From positions 248,001 through 312,000 of the forward strand of contig NZ_BDAU01000011.1 of assembly GCF_001612615.1 (NCBI RefSeq): a stretch of 64,000 nucleotides of DNA, in the 5' to 3' direction. Below, piece after piece: positions 16,522 through 25,029 of this stretch. The stretch's first letter is position 1. Every line of letters starts with the position of its first letter. The notes beneath the pieces were generated by a model that saw only the letters and a program-made list of their open reading frames with translations, was not told the origin of the DNA and ran no database searches. This DNA is from Nocardia amikacinitolerans NBRC 108937. Lineage in GTDB: Bacteria > Actinomycetota > Actinomycetes > Mycobacteriales > Mycobacteriaceae. A program made the position numbers and the translations under genes.

Positions 16522-17538
16522 ATGACCACCGTGCCAACCCGTCCCGGCGACGGAACGCCCCCGGCGGCCTCCGACCGACCGCCGTTCAGCCGCCGGGTGC
16601 TGAAGCTCGAGCACCCGGCGAACGTCGGCCCGCTACTGCACATCGTGGCGTGGGTCGTGCTGCTGTCCTTCGGCCTGTTCGTGCCGATCGCCACGAACTG
16701 GTATCTGGCTGTCCCGCTGATCATCGTGCTGACCCTGCTGAACTTCTCGCTCACCATCGGCGTGATGCACATGCACACGCACCGGGCGCTGTTCGTCTCG
16801 CGGCGGCTGAACCGCTTCGTGGACATCATGTGCTGTCTGCCCGCCACGCTGACCTCGGCGGAGATGCGCGAGGTGCACGTGCTCAACCATCACCGGTTCA
16901 ACGACGGACCGGGTGACGTCACCTCCACCGAGGGCATGGAACGCGGGCTCGGCGCCGTGTGGTACTGGATTCGGTACGGCACCATCGTCAAGAACCACAC
17001 CATGCGAATGATCTTCGCCGCCAACCCGTCCGAGGGTCGGCTCAAGCGTCGCCACACCTTCGTCCTCGACCTCACGCTCGCTTTGGCGCTGCCGATCGGC
17101 ATCTGGTACGTCGCGGGCTTCGAGCGGTTCGCGCTGTTCTGGGGCCTGCCGTTCCTGATCACCCAGGTGAACTCCGGATACTTCGCCTGGCTGACCCACG
17201 CCCCGGCGCGGGTGTTCGAGGACGATCCGAGCAAATCGCTGAACACCGCGGGTAACTGGCTGAACTTCTTCATCTTCAACCAGGGCTACCACAGCGTGCA
17301 CCACCGGTACCCGGGCGTGCACTGGTCGCAGATACCCGACAAGCTCGATTTCATGCGGCAGGTCGACGCGGCCGTCATCGTGCCGTACTGGATGACGATC
17401 CAGTCGTCGTGGCGCCTGGTCCGGCCCGGTGGCTTCCTCGACGCGCGCTACGGCGAGCGGTGGAAGGCCAAGCTGGACAAGCGGATGGAGACGGGGACGG
17501 TCCGCCTGCGGTTCCTGCCCTGGTTCGCATGGATCTGA
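16522..17538 (+). CDS. Membrane di-iron desaturase/hydroxylase-like protein
   Basis: A 338-residue integral membrane oxygenase of the fatty-acid desaturase/carotenoid-hydroxylase superfamily. Three His clusters are present: HMHTH (83-87), HVLNHH (119-124) and HSVHH (257-261) with His267 nearby, which together bind two irons. Hydrophobic segments near 38-80 and 183-225 flank them. It desaturates or hydroxylates hydrophobic chains at the membrane. A 61-bp gap separates it from the synthase-like gene, with GAGGAGAAC before its ATG, and it overlaps the methyltransferase-like gene. In this setting a terpenoid substrate is more likely than a fatty acid, though that is inference. Confidence 0.82.
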   Translation: MTTVPTRPGDGTPPAASDRPPFSRRVLKLEHPANVGPLLHIVAWVVLLSFGLFVPIATNWYLAVPLIIVLTLLNFSLTIGVMHMHTHRALFVSRRLNRFVDIMCCLPATLTSAEMREVHVLNHHRFNDGPGDVTSTEGMERGLGAVWYWIRYGTIVKNHTMRMIFAANPSEGRLKRRHTFVLDLTLALALPIGIWYVAGFERFALFWGLPFLITQVNSGYFAWLTHAPARVFEDDPSKSLNTAGNWLNFFIFNQGYHSVHHRYPGVHWSQIPDKLDFMRQVDAAVIVPYWMTIQSSWRLVRPGGFLDARYGERWKAKLDKRMETGTVRLRFLPWFAWI

Positions 17539-18365
17539 CCACCGCGCAGCAACAGGTTCGGGGCGCGCTGACGGACCGCCGCCGGCTCGTCCCGTTCCTG
17601 CTGGCCTTCGGCGTCTACGGCGTCGCCGGAGTGACCGTGCCGCTACTGCTGTTGTTCGCCGGAGGCTGGTGGCTGCCGAAGACCGTCGACGAGGGACCGC
17701 ACCTGGCGACCGGTCCGGCCATCGCCGTCGACGTGCTGCTGCTCGCGCTGTTCGGCTTGCAGCACTCGGGCATGTCACGACCGGCGTTCAAGGCGTTCAT
17801 CACCCGCTGGGTGCCGGAAGCCTTGGAGCGCACCGTCTACATCGTCATGGTCTGCCTGGTCGTGTGGGTGATGTGCCTCGCGTGGCAGCCGCTCCCCCAG
17901 CGGGTCTGGTCGGCGGACGGCGTCGTCGGGACCGCTCTCGACGCCGGGTTCTGGCTCGGCTTCGTGCTTGTCTACGCGGCGACGTTGCTGCTCAACCACT
18001 TTCACCTGCTCGGCATCAGTCAGGCCTACCGCCACTACGTGATCCAGGTGCCGGACGCGACCATGGATCGCTTGCAGGTGCACGGGCCCTACCGTTTGGT
18101 GCGCCATCCGTTGATGACCGGCCTGCTGCTGTCGTTCTGGTGCGCCAGCGACATGACCGCCGGACATCTGCTGTGGGCGGTCGGGTTGACCGGCTACATC
18201 CTGCTCGGCACGTTCCTGGAAGAGCGCGACCTCGTCGCACGCTTCGGCACGGCCTACCGCGCTTACGCCGAGCAGGTTCCCGCCTTCTTCCCGTCACCGC
18301 TCGGTCCCTCGGCGCGGGCACGTGTGCGCCAAGCCGTGTTCGGCCGTTCGGATCAACCGCTGTGA
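17529..18365 (+). CDS. NnrU/MddA-type membrane methyltransferase
   Basis: A 278-residue polytopic membrane protein. The segment LFGLQHSGMSRPAFKAF, then RWVPEALERTVY, and the C-terminal HGPYRLVRHPLMTG with FLEERDLVARFGTAYRAY are shared by NnrU proteins, isoprenylcysteine carboxyl methyltransferases and the methanethiol S-methyltransferase MddA. The RHP motif contacts S-adenosylmethionine in relatives. The ATG at 17529 overlaps the desaturase stop by 10 bp, so the two are coupled. MddA-like enzymes methylate small thiols; inside a terpenoid operon, O- or S-methylation of an isoprenoid is possible. Family sure, substrate not. Confidence 0.75.
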   Translation: MDLTTAQQQVRGALTDRRRLVPFLLAFGVYGVAGVTVPLLLLFAGGWWLPKTVDEGPHLATGPAIAVDVLLLALFGLQHSGMSRPAFKAFITRWVPEALERTVYIVMVCLVVWVMCLAWQPLPQRVWSADGVVGTALDAGFWLGFVLVYAATLLLNHFHLLGISQAYRHYVIQVPDATMDRLQVHGPYRLVRHPLMTGLLLSFWCASDMTAGHLLWAVGLTGYILLGTFLEERDLVARFGTAYRAYAEQVPAFFPSPLGPSARARVRQAVFGRSDQPL

Positions 18366-18526
18366 CGGCCGAATACGGCTCGGCCTGAACGGCTTTCGTA
18401 CCACCCAGCTCGTGGTCACCGTCGCCGCACATCGACGTGGCCATCGGCTGTGCACTGTCCGCCACCGGTTCGTCCCGGCACGGGAACGCGCCGGTGGCCC
18501 CTGCTCGAGTTGGGAGAGGAAACGAC
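18366..18526. other. Intergenic stretch before the mevalonate genes
   Basis: About 160 bp without a gene, separating the four prenyl-modifying genes from the mevalonate block. It ends with GGGAGAGGA, the ribosome site of mevalonate kinase. A second promoter here is possible, but I see no distinct -10/-35 pair. Confidence 0.4.
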
Positions 18527-19519
18527 GTGAACAGCGTTCGCGAGGGCAGCGGACCCATCACCGCGGGCACGGACGGCGGGCACGGCGCCGGTCGTGCCCA
18601 CGGCAAGGCGATCCTGCTCGGCGAGCACACGGTGGTGCACGGCACGCCCGCCCTCGCGTTTCCGTTGCCGACGCTCGCGGCGCGCGCGGTCGCTCGCCTC
18701 GGTCGACCGGAGGACGAAGGCGATTCCCCCGCGGTACAGCACTTTCGGTTCGTCGCTGGCGATACCGTCACCGCGTCGTCCGGTGCCCACGTCGCGGTCG
18801 AGGAGGCGCTGCGGCGGTGGGGACTGGCGGATGAGGTGGTCGAGGTCGTGCTCGACTGTGAGATCCCGCCCGCGCGCGGCCTGGGCTCCAGTGCCGCGTG
18901 CGCGGCGGCCGCGGTACGGGCGGTCGCCGACCTCTACGGCCGGACCATCGGCTCCGACGCGCTCTACGAGTTGGTCCAGTGCGGCGAGCAGTTCGCACAC
19001 GGCCGCGCCAGTGGCGTGGACGCCAGCGCCGCGGTCGCGACCGGACCGATCCGGTTCCAGGCGGGCACGGCGCGCGAGCTCGCCGTCGGGCTGGACGCCA
19101 CCCTGGTGATCGCAGACACCGGGACGGCGGGCGCCACCCAGCACGCGGTAGCCGCAGTACGCCGCAAGCTGGACGCCGATCGGCGCGCGGCCGACCGGCT
19201 GCTGGAACGCGCGGCGAACCTGATCGAGTCGGCGGCGGCGGATCTGGCGGCCGGTAGCGTCGAGTCGCTCGGCGAGACACTGCTCGAATTCCAAAGCCTG
19301 CTGGCCGAACTCGGCGTCAGCACACCCGAGATCGACACCCTCGTCACCGCCGCATCCGGCGCGGGCGCCTACGGCGCGAAACTCACCGGCGGAGGCCTCG
19401 GTGGCTGCGTCCTCGCCCTCACCGAGGCCGGCGACGGCGCCGCGAACGTGTGCGCGGCGCTGCACCGGGCGGGCGCCGTGCGGACCTGGATCGTTCCGAC
19501 CCGAGCCGCACAACCATGA
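18527..19519 (+). CDS. mvk: Mevalonate kinase
   Basis: ATP-dependent phosphorylation of mevalonate to mevalonate 5-phosphate, the first kinase of the pathway, cytosolic. A GHMP kinase of 330 residues: N-terminal HGKAILLGEHTVVHG (conserved Lys and Glu near the active site), ATP loop PPARGLGSSAA, and the C-terminal AKLTGGGLGGCVLAL. The GTG at 18527 with GGGAGAGGA upstream is preferred over an in-frame ATG 90 bases earlier. First of six mevalonate genes in the order seen in Streptomyces CL190 and terpentecin producers. Confidence 0.93.
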   Translation: MNSVREGSGPITAGTDGGHGAGRAHGKAILLGEHTVVHGTPALAFPLPTLAARAVARLGRPEDEGDSPAVQHFRFVAGDTVTASSGAHVAVEEALRRWGLADEVVEVVLDCEIPPARGLGSSAACAAAAVRAVADLYGRTIGSDALYELVQCGEQFAHGRASGVDASAAVATGPIRFQAGTARELAVGLDATLVIADTGTAGATQHAVAAVRRKLDADRRAADRLLERAANLIESAAADLAAGSVESLGETLLEFQSLLAELGVSTPEIDTLVTAASGAGAYGAKLTGGGLGGCVLALTEAGDGAANVCAALHRAGAVRTWIVPTRAAQP

Positions 19520-19562
19520 CCGATTCCCGATTCCCCTCGCTACCGGAGCTCGAGAAACGCCA

Positions 19563-20624
19563 ATGACATTCACAGCTGGAGCAGAGCTGGCCGACCCGCT
19601 CGCGGATCGGTTCGGCGACAACGTGATCGGCGACGCGGCGGTCGCCGTCGCGCACCCGAACATCGCCTTGGTCAAGTACTGGGGCAAGCGCGACGAGACG
19701 TATTTCCTTCCCGTCACGGGAAGCCTCTCGATGACCCTCGACATCTACCCGACAACGACCGCGGTGCGCTTGCACGCGGAACCGGGCGACACCGTCGTGC
19801 TCAACGACCGCCCGGCGGTCGGCGACGCGCACGCCAGGGTGGCGCGGTTCCTGGATCTGGTGCGCGCGCGGGCGGGCCGCGACGAACACGCCGTGGTCGT
19901 CTCCAGCAACGCCGGACCGACCGGCGCGGGCCTGGCCTCCTCGGCGAGCGGGTTCGCCGCGCTGGCCGTCGCCGCGGCCGCCGCCTACGGACTCGACGCG
20001 GACGCCCGCGCGCTCTCGCGGCTGGCTCGGCGGGGCTCCGGATCGGCCTGCCGTTCGATCTTCGGCGGGTTCGCGGTGTGGCACGCCGGGGAAGGCGACG
20101 GCGCGGCGGGAGACGCGAGTTCCTACGCGGAACCGATCGACGGCGACGCACTGGATCCGGCGCTGATCGTCGCCGTCGTCGACGACGGGGCGAAGGCGGT
20201 GTCGAGCCGGGAGGCGATGCGGCGGACCTGCGACACCTCGCCGTTCTACCAGCCGTGGGCCGCCGCGTCCCGGCTCGACCTCGACGAGATGCGCAAGGCG
20301 ATCGCGCGCCGCGATCTGCCAGCGGTCGGGGAGATCGCCGAGCGCAACGCCCTCGGCATGCACGCCACCATGCTGCTGGCCAGACCGTCGGTCCGATACC
20401 TGTCGCCGCGGTCGGTCGCGCTCCTGGATCGGGTGCTCGCGCTGCGCGCGGACGGTATCGCCGCCTACGCCACCATGGACGCCGGACCGAACGTCAAGGT
20501 GCTGTGCGCCCGCGCCGACGAGCAGCGAGTGACCACCGCCCTGCGCGACGGCGGCGACGTCGCCGACATCCAGGTGGCGCATCTCGGCCCCGGTGCGACT
20601 CTCGTCCGAGACGACGAGCGATGA
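19563..20624 (+). CDS. mvaD: Diphosphomevalonate decarboxylase
   Basis: Converts mevalonate 5-diphosphate to isopentenyl diphosphate with ATP, releasing CO2. A 353-residue GHMP enzyme: N-terminal AHPNIALVKYWGKRDE (pathognomonic), phosphate loop GAGLASSASGFAALA, RRGSGSACRSIFGGF and the catalytic Asp region in MDAGPNVKVLC. The ATG at 19563 gives the expected length. It follows the mevalonate kinase by 43 bp, and its stop overlaps the start of phosphomevalonate kinase. Confidence 0.94.
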   Translation: MTFTAGAELADPLADRFGDNVIGDAAVAVAHPNIALVKYWGKRDETYFLPVTGSLSMTLDIYPTTTAVRLHAEPGDTVVLNDRPAVGDAHARVARFLDLVRARAGRDEHAVVVSSNAGPTGAGLASSASGFAALAVAAAAAYGLDADARALSRLARRGSGSACRSIFGGFAVWHAGEGDGAAGDASSYAEPIDGDALDPALIVAVVDDGAKAVSSREAMRRTCDTSPFYQPWAAASRLDLDEMRKAIARRDLPAVGEIAERNALGMHATMLLARPSVRYLSPRSVALLDRVLALRADGIAAYATMDAGPNVKVLCARADEQRVTTALRDGGDVADIQVAHLGPGATLVRDDER

Positions 20625-21700
20625 TCACCTGCCGCGCCCCCGGAAAGCTGTTCATCGCAGGGGAATACGCCGTCGTCGAGCCGGGGCACCACGCCGTTCT
20701 CACCGCGGTCGACCGCTATGCCACCGCCACGGTCGTCGAGGCCGATGACGAAGTCACGACGCTGCATTCGGAACTCGACGGTGGCGTGACGCTGACCTGC
20801 GGGCGCATCGGCGACGGACTGGTTCCCGCCGATGGCGTTGTGCCGCCGAACTTCAGCTACGTCTTCGCCGCGGCCGCGATCATCGACCGGCTGGTCGTCG
20901 AGCGCGATATCGTGGCGCGCCCTTACCGGCTGAGCATCAGCACCGACCTCGCCGACGCGGACGGGAGAAAGCTCGGTCTCGGTTCCAGCGCGGCCGTCAC
21001 GGTGGCCACCGTCGCGGCACTCGGCCAGTTCTATCGGCTCGGTCTCAGCTCGATGGACCGGTACCGGTTGGCGATGCTGGCCACCGTGTCGATCAACCCG
21101 CGCGCCTCCGGCGGCGACGTGGCGGCGAGCACCTGGGGCGGCTGGATCGCCTACAGCTCCCCCGACCGCGGGCGCGTAGCCGAGCTGGTGGCCGAGAGCG
21201 GGGTGGCCGCCGCGCTGCGGGCGCCATGGCCGGGACTGTCGGTGCGCTCGCTGCCCACGCCGACGGGACTCGCGATGCGGGTCGGCTGGACCGAGAAGCC
21301 CGCGTCGACACCGGCATTGGTCGCCGGACTCCGCGCGGGCACGCCTGCCGACTTCCTGGTGCACAGCGACGAGTGCGTCCAACGACTCGTCGCCGCGCTG
21401 GAAGCCGACGACGCACCTGCCATCCGTACCGAAATCGACTGCGCCCGAGCGCTTCTGGTCGACCTCGACGCCCGAGCTCGATTGGGCATCATGACGCCGT
21501 CGCTGCGTGCGCTGTGCGAGGCGGGAGCGGCCGTCGGCGCCGCGGCCAAACCCTCCGGCGCGGGTGGCGGCGACTGCGGCATCGCGCTCATCGACCGCGC
21601 CCGCACCGCGGCGATCACCGAGCTCACCGACCGCTGGGTCGGCGCGGGCATCCGGCCGCTGGCGCTGCGCACACATCCATTCGAAGGGGATCGCCGATGA
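20621..21700 (+). CDS. Phosphomevalonate kinase
   Basis: Phosphorylates mevalonate 5-phosphate to the 5-diphosphate. A GHMP kinase of 359 residues with N-terminal APGKLFIAGEYAVVEPGH, ATP loop KLGLGSSAAVTVATVAAL, NPRASGGDVAAS and C-terminal KPSGAGGGDCGIAL. This is the bacterial/actinomycete type, not the animal nucleoside-kinase type. ATGA overlaps at both ends show tight translational coupling to the decarboxylase and to the isomerase. Confidence 0.93.
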   Translation: MITCRAPGKLFIAGEYAVVEPGHHAVLTAVDRYATATVVEADDEVTTLHSELDGGVTLTCGRIGDGLVPADGVVPPNFSYVFAAAAIIDRLVVERDIVARPYRLSISTDLADADGRKLGLGSSAAVTVATVAALGQFYRLGLSSMDRYRLAMLATVSINPRASGGDVAASTWGGWIAYSSPDRGRVAELVAESGVAAALRAPWPGLSVRSLPTPTGLAMRVGWTEKPASTPALVAGLRAGTPADFLVHSDECVQRLVAALEADDAPAIRTEIDCARALLVDLDARARLGIMTPSLRALCEAGAAVGAAAKPSGAGGGDCGIALIDRARTAAITELTDRWVGAGIRPLALRTHPFEGDRR

Positions 21701-22782
21701 TCGCGAGCCGCAAAGACGATCACGTCCGCCACGCCGTGAGCCAGCAGCGCGACGGCGGACCCAACGACTTCGACTCGGTCACCTTCGTTCACCACGCACT
21801 CGCGGGCATCGACGGCGACGACGTGTCGCTTGCCGTCGACGTGGCCGGGAAGCGCTGGGAAACACCGCTTTTCATCAACGGCATGACCGGTGGCAGTCAG
21901 CACACCGGAGAGATCAACCGGCAGTTGGCCATCGCCGCCCGCGAGACTGGGGTTCCGATCGCGTCCGGATCGATGAGCGCCTACTTCCGCGACCCCTCCG
22001 TCGCCGACACCTTCCGTGTGCTGCGCGAGGAGAATCCGCACGGCTTCGTCATGGTCAACGTCAACGCCACCGCGACGCTGGACGAGGTGCGGCGAGCGAT
22101 CGATCTGCTGGAAGCCGACGCGTTGCAGATCCACCTCAACGCGGTCCAGGAGATCGTGATGCCCGAGGGCGACCGGTCTTTCGGCTCTTGGCCCCGGCAG
22201 ATCGAGCGCATCACCGAGCACACTTCCGTGCCGGTGATCGTCAAAGAAGTCGGCTTCGGTCTGAGCAGGCCCACCGTCACCTGGCTGCGCGACGCGGGTG
22301 TGGCCGTCGCCGATGTGGGCGGGCGCGGCGGCACCAATTTCGCGCGCATCGAGAACGACCGGCGCACCACGGCGGACTTCTCCTTCCTGACGGACTGGGG
22401 CCAGTCCACGGTCAACTGCCTGGTGGATTGCGCGGGCGTCACCGGCATCGACCTCTTCGCCTCCGGCGGCATCCGCTCACCCCTCGACGTCGCCCGCGCA
22501 TTGGCGTTGGGCGCCAACGCGACCGGGGTCGCGGGTCGCTTCCTCGAGACGCTGGTCAGTCACGGTACCGACGCGTTGATCGAGACGATTCGCACGTGGC
22601 TCGATCAGCTGCGGCGGATCCTCACCGTGCTCGGCGCGCCGACGCCCGCCGACCTGGCAGGCAGCGACCTGCTGATCACCGGCGAGGTGGACACGTTTTG
22701 CCGGCTGCGCGGTATCGACGCGGCCTCCTATGCCCACCGGAGTCCCTGGTGGAACGAATCGGAAAGAAGGAGCCACGCGTGA
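21697..22782 (+). CDS. fni: Type II isopentenyl-diphosphate delta-isomerase
   Basis: FMN- and NADPH-dependent interconversion of IPP and DMAPP, supplying the primer for chain growth. The TIM-barrel protein of 361 residues opens RKDDHVRHA, then shows INGMTGGS, GSMSAYF, QIHLNAVQE (Gln/Glu near the active site), KEVGFGLSR, GGRGGTNFARIE and ASGGIRSPLDVARALALGA (FMN phosphate site). Actinomycete mevalonate clusters carry this type rather than the metal-dependent type I enzyme. It overlaps the HMG-CoA reductase start (GTGA). Confidence 0.94.
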   Translation: MIASRKDDHVRHAVSQQRDGGPNDFDSVTFVHHALAGIDGDDVSLAVDVAGKRWETPLFINGMTGGSQHTGEINRQLAIAARETGVPIASGSMSAYFRDPSVADTFRVLREENPHGFVMVNVNATATLDEVRRAIDLLEADALQIHLNAVQEIVMPEGDRSFGSWPRQIERITEHTSVPVIVKEVGFGLSRPTVTWLRDAGVAVADVGGRGGTNFARIENDRRTTADFSFLTDWGQSTVNCLVDCAGVTGIDLFASGGIRSPLDVARALALGANATGVAGRFLETLVSHGTDALIETIRTWLDQLRRILTVLGAPTPADLAGSDLLITGEVDTFCRLRGIDAASYAHRSPWWNESERRSHA

Positions 22783-23852
22783 ACGACGAGTCTTTCGCGG
22801 CGGTACCGCTGCGGTGGGTCGGCCCCGTGCGCATCACGGGCAACACCGTCGACGACAGTGTGGACGTCCCACTGGCCACCTACGAATCGCCGCTGTGGCC
22901 CTCGGTCGGTCGCGGCGCGCGGATCTCCACGCTGACCGAAAAAGGCGTGGTGGCCACCCTGGTCGACGACCGCATGACCCGCTCGATCCTGCTCGAGGCC
23001 GACGACGCCTACACCGCGCACACCACCGTCGGACAGCTGCGCGACCGGTTCCCCGAACTCCAGCGGGTTGCCGCGGGTAGCAGCCGGTTCGCCCGCCTCA
23101 TCGACCTGCACCATCAGATCACCGGCAACCTGCTGTTCCTGCGCTTCGAATTCACCACCGGCGACGCCTCGGGCCACAACATGGCCACCCTCGCCTGCGA
23201 CCACCTGATGAACCACATCCTGGCCACGATGCCCGGCCTGCGGTACGTCTCGATCTCCGGGAACTACTGCACGGACAAGAAGGCGACCGCGGTCAACGGC
23301 ATCCTCGGCCGCGGCAAGAACGTCGTCACCGAGCTGCTCGTCCCCCGCGAAGTGGTCGAGAAGCGGCTGCACACCACCGCTCGCCAAGTGGTGGAGCTGA
23401 ACATCCGCAAGAACCTCATCGGCACCCTGCTGGCGGGTGGAATCCGTTCCGCCAACGCGCATTACGCCAACATGCTGCTCGCCTTCTACCTCGCCACCGG
23501 GCAGGACGCCGCGAACATCGTGGAAGGGTCGCAGGGCATCACCCACGCCGAGGACCGAGACGGCGACCTCTACTTCTCGTGCACGCTGCCGAATCTCATC
23601 GTCGGGACAGTCGGCAACGGCAAGGACCTGAGCTTCGTCGACGAGAACCTGACCCGCCTCGGCTGCCGCGCGGATCGCGAGCCCGGCGACAACGCTCGCC
23701 GGCTCGCCGTCATCGCCGCGGCCACCGTGCTGTGCGGCGAACTGTCGCTGATGGCGGCGCAGACCAACAGCGGCGAATTGATGCGCGCCCACACCCAATT
23801 CGAACGGCCCACCGCAAGCATCCCCACCGCCACCATCGGAGCACAGCCATGA
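22779..23852 (+). CDS. HMG-CoA reductase, class I
   Basis: Four-electron reduction of HMG-CoA to mevalonate, the committed step. A 357-residue soluble catalytic domain with no membrane anchor, the size of Streptomyces enzymes. Class I features include SGNYCTDKKATAVNGILGRG, FEFTTGDASGHNM (dinucleotide site with DAxGxN), a Glu in PLATYESPLWPSV and the C-terminal ...GELMRAHTQFER near the catalytic His. The GTG start is set by GAAAGAAGGAG and the GTGA overlap with the isomerase stop. Confidence 0.94.
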   Translation: MNDESFAAVPLRWVGPVRITGNTVDDSVDVPLATYESPLWPSVGRGARISTLTEKGVVATLVDDRMTRSILLEADDAYTAHTTVGQLRDRFPELQRVAAGSSRFARLIDLHHQITGNLLFLRFEFTTGDASGHNMATLACDHLMNHILATMPGLRYVSISGNYCTDKKATAVNGILGRGKNVVTELLVPREVVEKRLHTTARQVVELNIRKNLIGTLLAGGIRSANAHYANMLLAFYLATGQDAANIVEGSQGITHAEDRDGDLYFSCTLPNLIVGTVGNGKDLSFVDENLTRLGCRADREPGDNARRLAVIAAATVLCGELSLMAAQTNSGELMRAHTQFERPTASIPTATIGAQP

Positions 23853-25021
23853 CCGTCCCACCGGTAGGAATCCACGACCTTTCCTTCGCCACCACCCACT
23901 ACGCCCTCGATCACGCGGTGCTCGCCGAGCGCCTCGGCGTCGATCCCGACAAGTTCTACCTCGGCATCGGCCAGGAGAACATGAGCGTCGCCGCCGCCGA
24001 CGAGGACATCGTCACCATCGCGGCGGCCGCCGCCAAGCCCATCCTCGACCGCCACGGCGTCGACAACATCCGCACCGTGCTGCTGGCCACCGAAAGCGGC
24101 GTCGACCAGTCCAAGGCGGCGGGGCTGTACCTGCACCCGCTGATCGGCCTGCCGAACACCGCTCGCGTCGTCGAGCTCAAGCAGGCCTGCTACGGCGGCA
24201 CGGCCGGTCTGCAATTCGCCGCCGGACTCATCGCCCGCGACCCGTCGCAGCGCGTGCTGGTCATCGCCACCGACATCGCCAAGTACGAACTCGGCACCCC
24301 CGGCGAACCGACCCAGGGCGCCGCCGCGGTCGCCATGCTCGTCAGCGCGAATCCCGCGATCCTGCAATTGGATCCGCAGTCCGGCATCTACAGCGCCGAC
24401 ATCATGGACTTCTGGCGCCCGAACTACCGCACCGCCGCCATGGTCGACGGCAAGACCTCCGTCAACGCCTACCAGAAGGCCACCCAGGAAGCCTGGACCG
24501 ACTACCGCCGCAACGGCGGGCGCGAGCTCACCGAGTTCGCCGCGTTCTGCTACCACCAGCCGTTCACCAAGATGGCCTTCAAGGCGCACCGCCACCTGCT
24601 GGAGAGCCAGGGGCACACCGCCGACGCGGCGGAGATCGATGCCGCGATCCGCAACACCACGATCTACAACCGCACGGTCGGCAACAGCTACACCGCCTCG
24701 CTCTACCTCGGTCTCGCGTCCCTGCTCGACCACACCGGCGACCTGACCGGAAAGCCGCTGGCCTTCATCAGCTACGGATCGGGCAGCGTCGCCGAATTCT
24801 TCAGCGGCACAGTACAACCCGGCTACCGTGCACACCTGCGCACCGACGCCAACCGGGACGCCATCGCCACCCGCGTCGCGCTCGACTACGACCGCTACCG
24901 CGTGCTGCACGAAGCCGAATCGCCCTCGGACGGGATGTATCACGCCATCCCCGAGGAGACCGGCCGCCCCTTCCGGTTGGCCGCGATCTCCGGTCACAAG
25001 CGCATCTACGAATCCCGTTGA
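23849..25021 (+). CDS. HMG-CoA synthase
   Basis: Condenses acetoacetyl-CoA with acetyl-CoA to HMG-CoA. A 390-residue thiolase-fold enzyme with the complete triad: Glu82 (LLATESGVDQSKA), Cys114 (ELKQACYGGTAG) and His236 (CYHQPFTKM), plus the GNSYTASLYLGL segment. The ATGA overlap with the reductase gene continues the coupled run. No acetoacetyl-CoA synthase or thiolase gene is in the cluster, so acetoacetyl-CoA must come from elsewhere. Confidence 0.94.
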   Translation: MTVPPVGIHDLSFATTHYALDHAVLAERLGVDPDKFYLGIGQENMSVAAADEDIVTIAAAAAKPILDRHGVDNIRTVLLATESGVDQSKAAGLYLHPLIGLPNTARVVELKQACYGGTAGLQFAAGLIARDPSQRVLVIATDIAKYELGTPGEPTQGAAAVAMLVSANPAILQLDPQSGIYSADIMDFWRPNYRTAAMVDGKTSVNAYQKATQEAWTDYRRNGGRELTEFAAFCYHQPFTKMAFKAHRHLLESQGHTADAAEIDAAIRNTTIYNRTVGNSYTASLYLGLASLLDHTGDLTGKPLAFISYGSGSVAEFFSGTVQPGYRAHLRTDANRDAIATRVALDYDRYRVLHEAESPSDGMYHAIPEETGRPFRLAAISGHKRIYESR

Positions 25022-25029
25022 GGTCGAAT

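Noticed and set aside
14074..18365. Carotenoid cluster
   Set aside because: No phytoene desaturase (CrtI) or lycopene cyclase, and the synthase-like protein has a non-canonical second metal motif.
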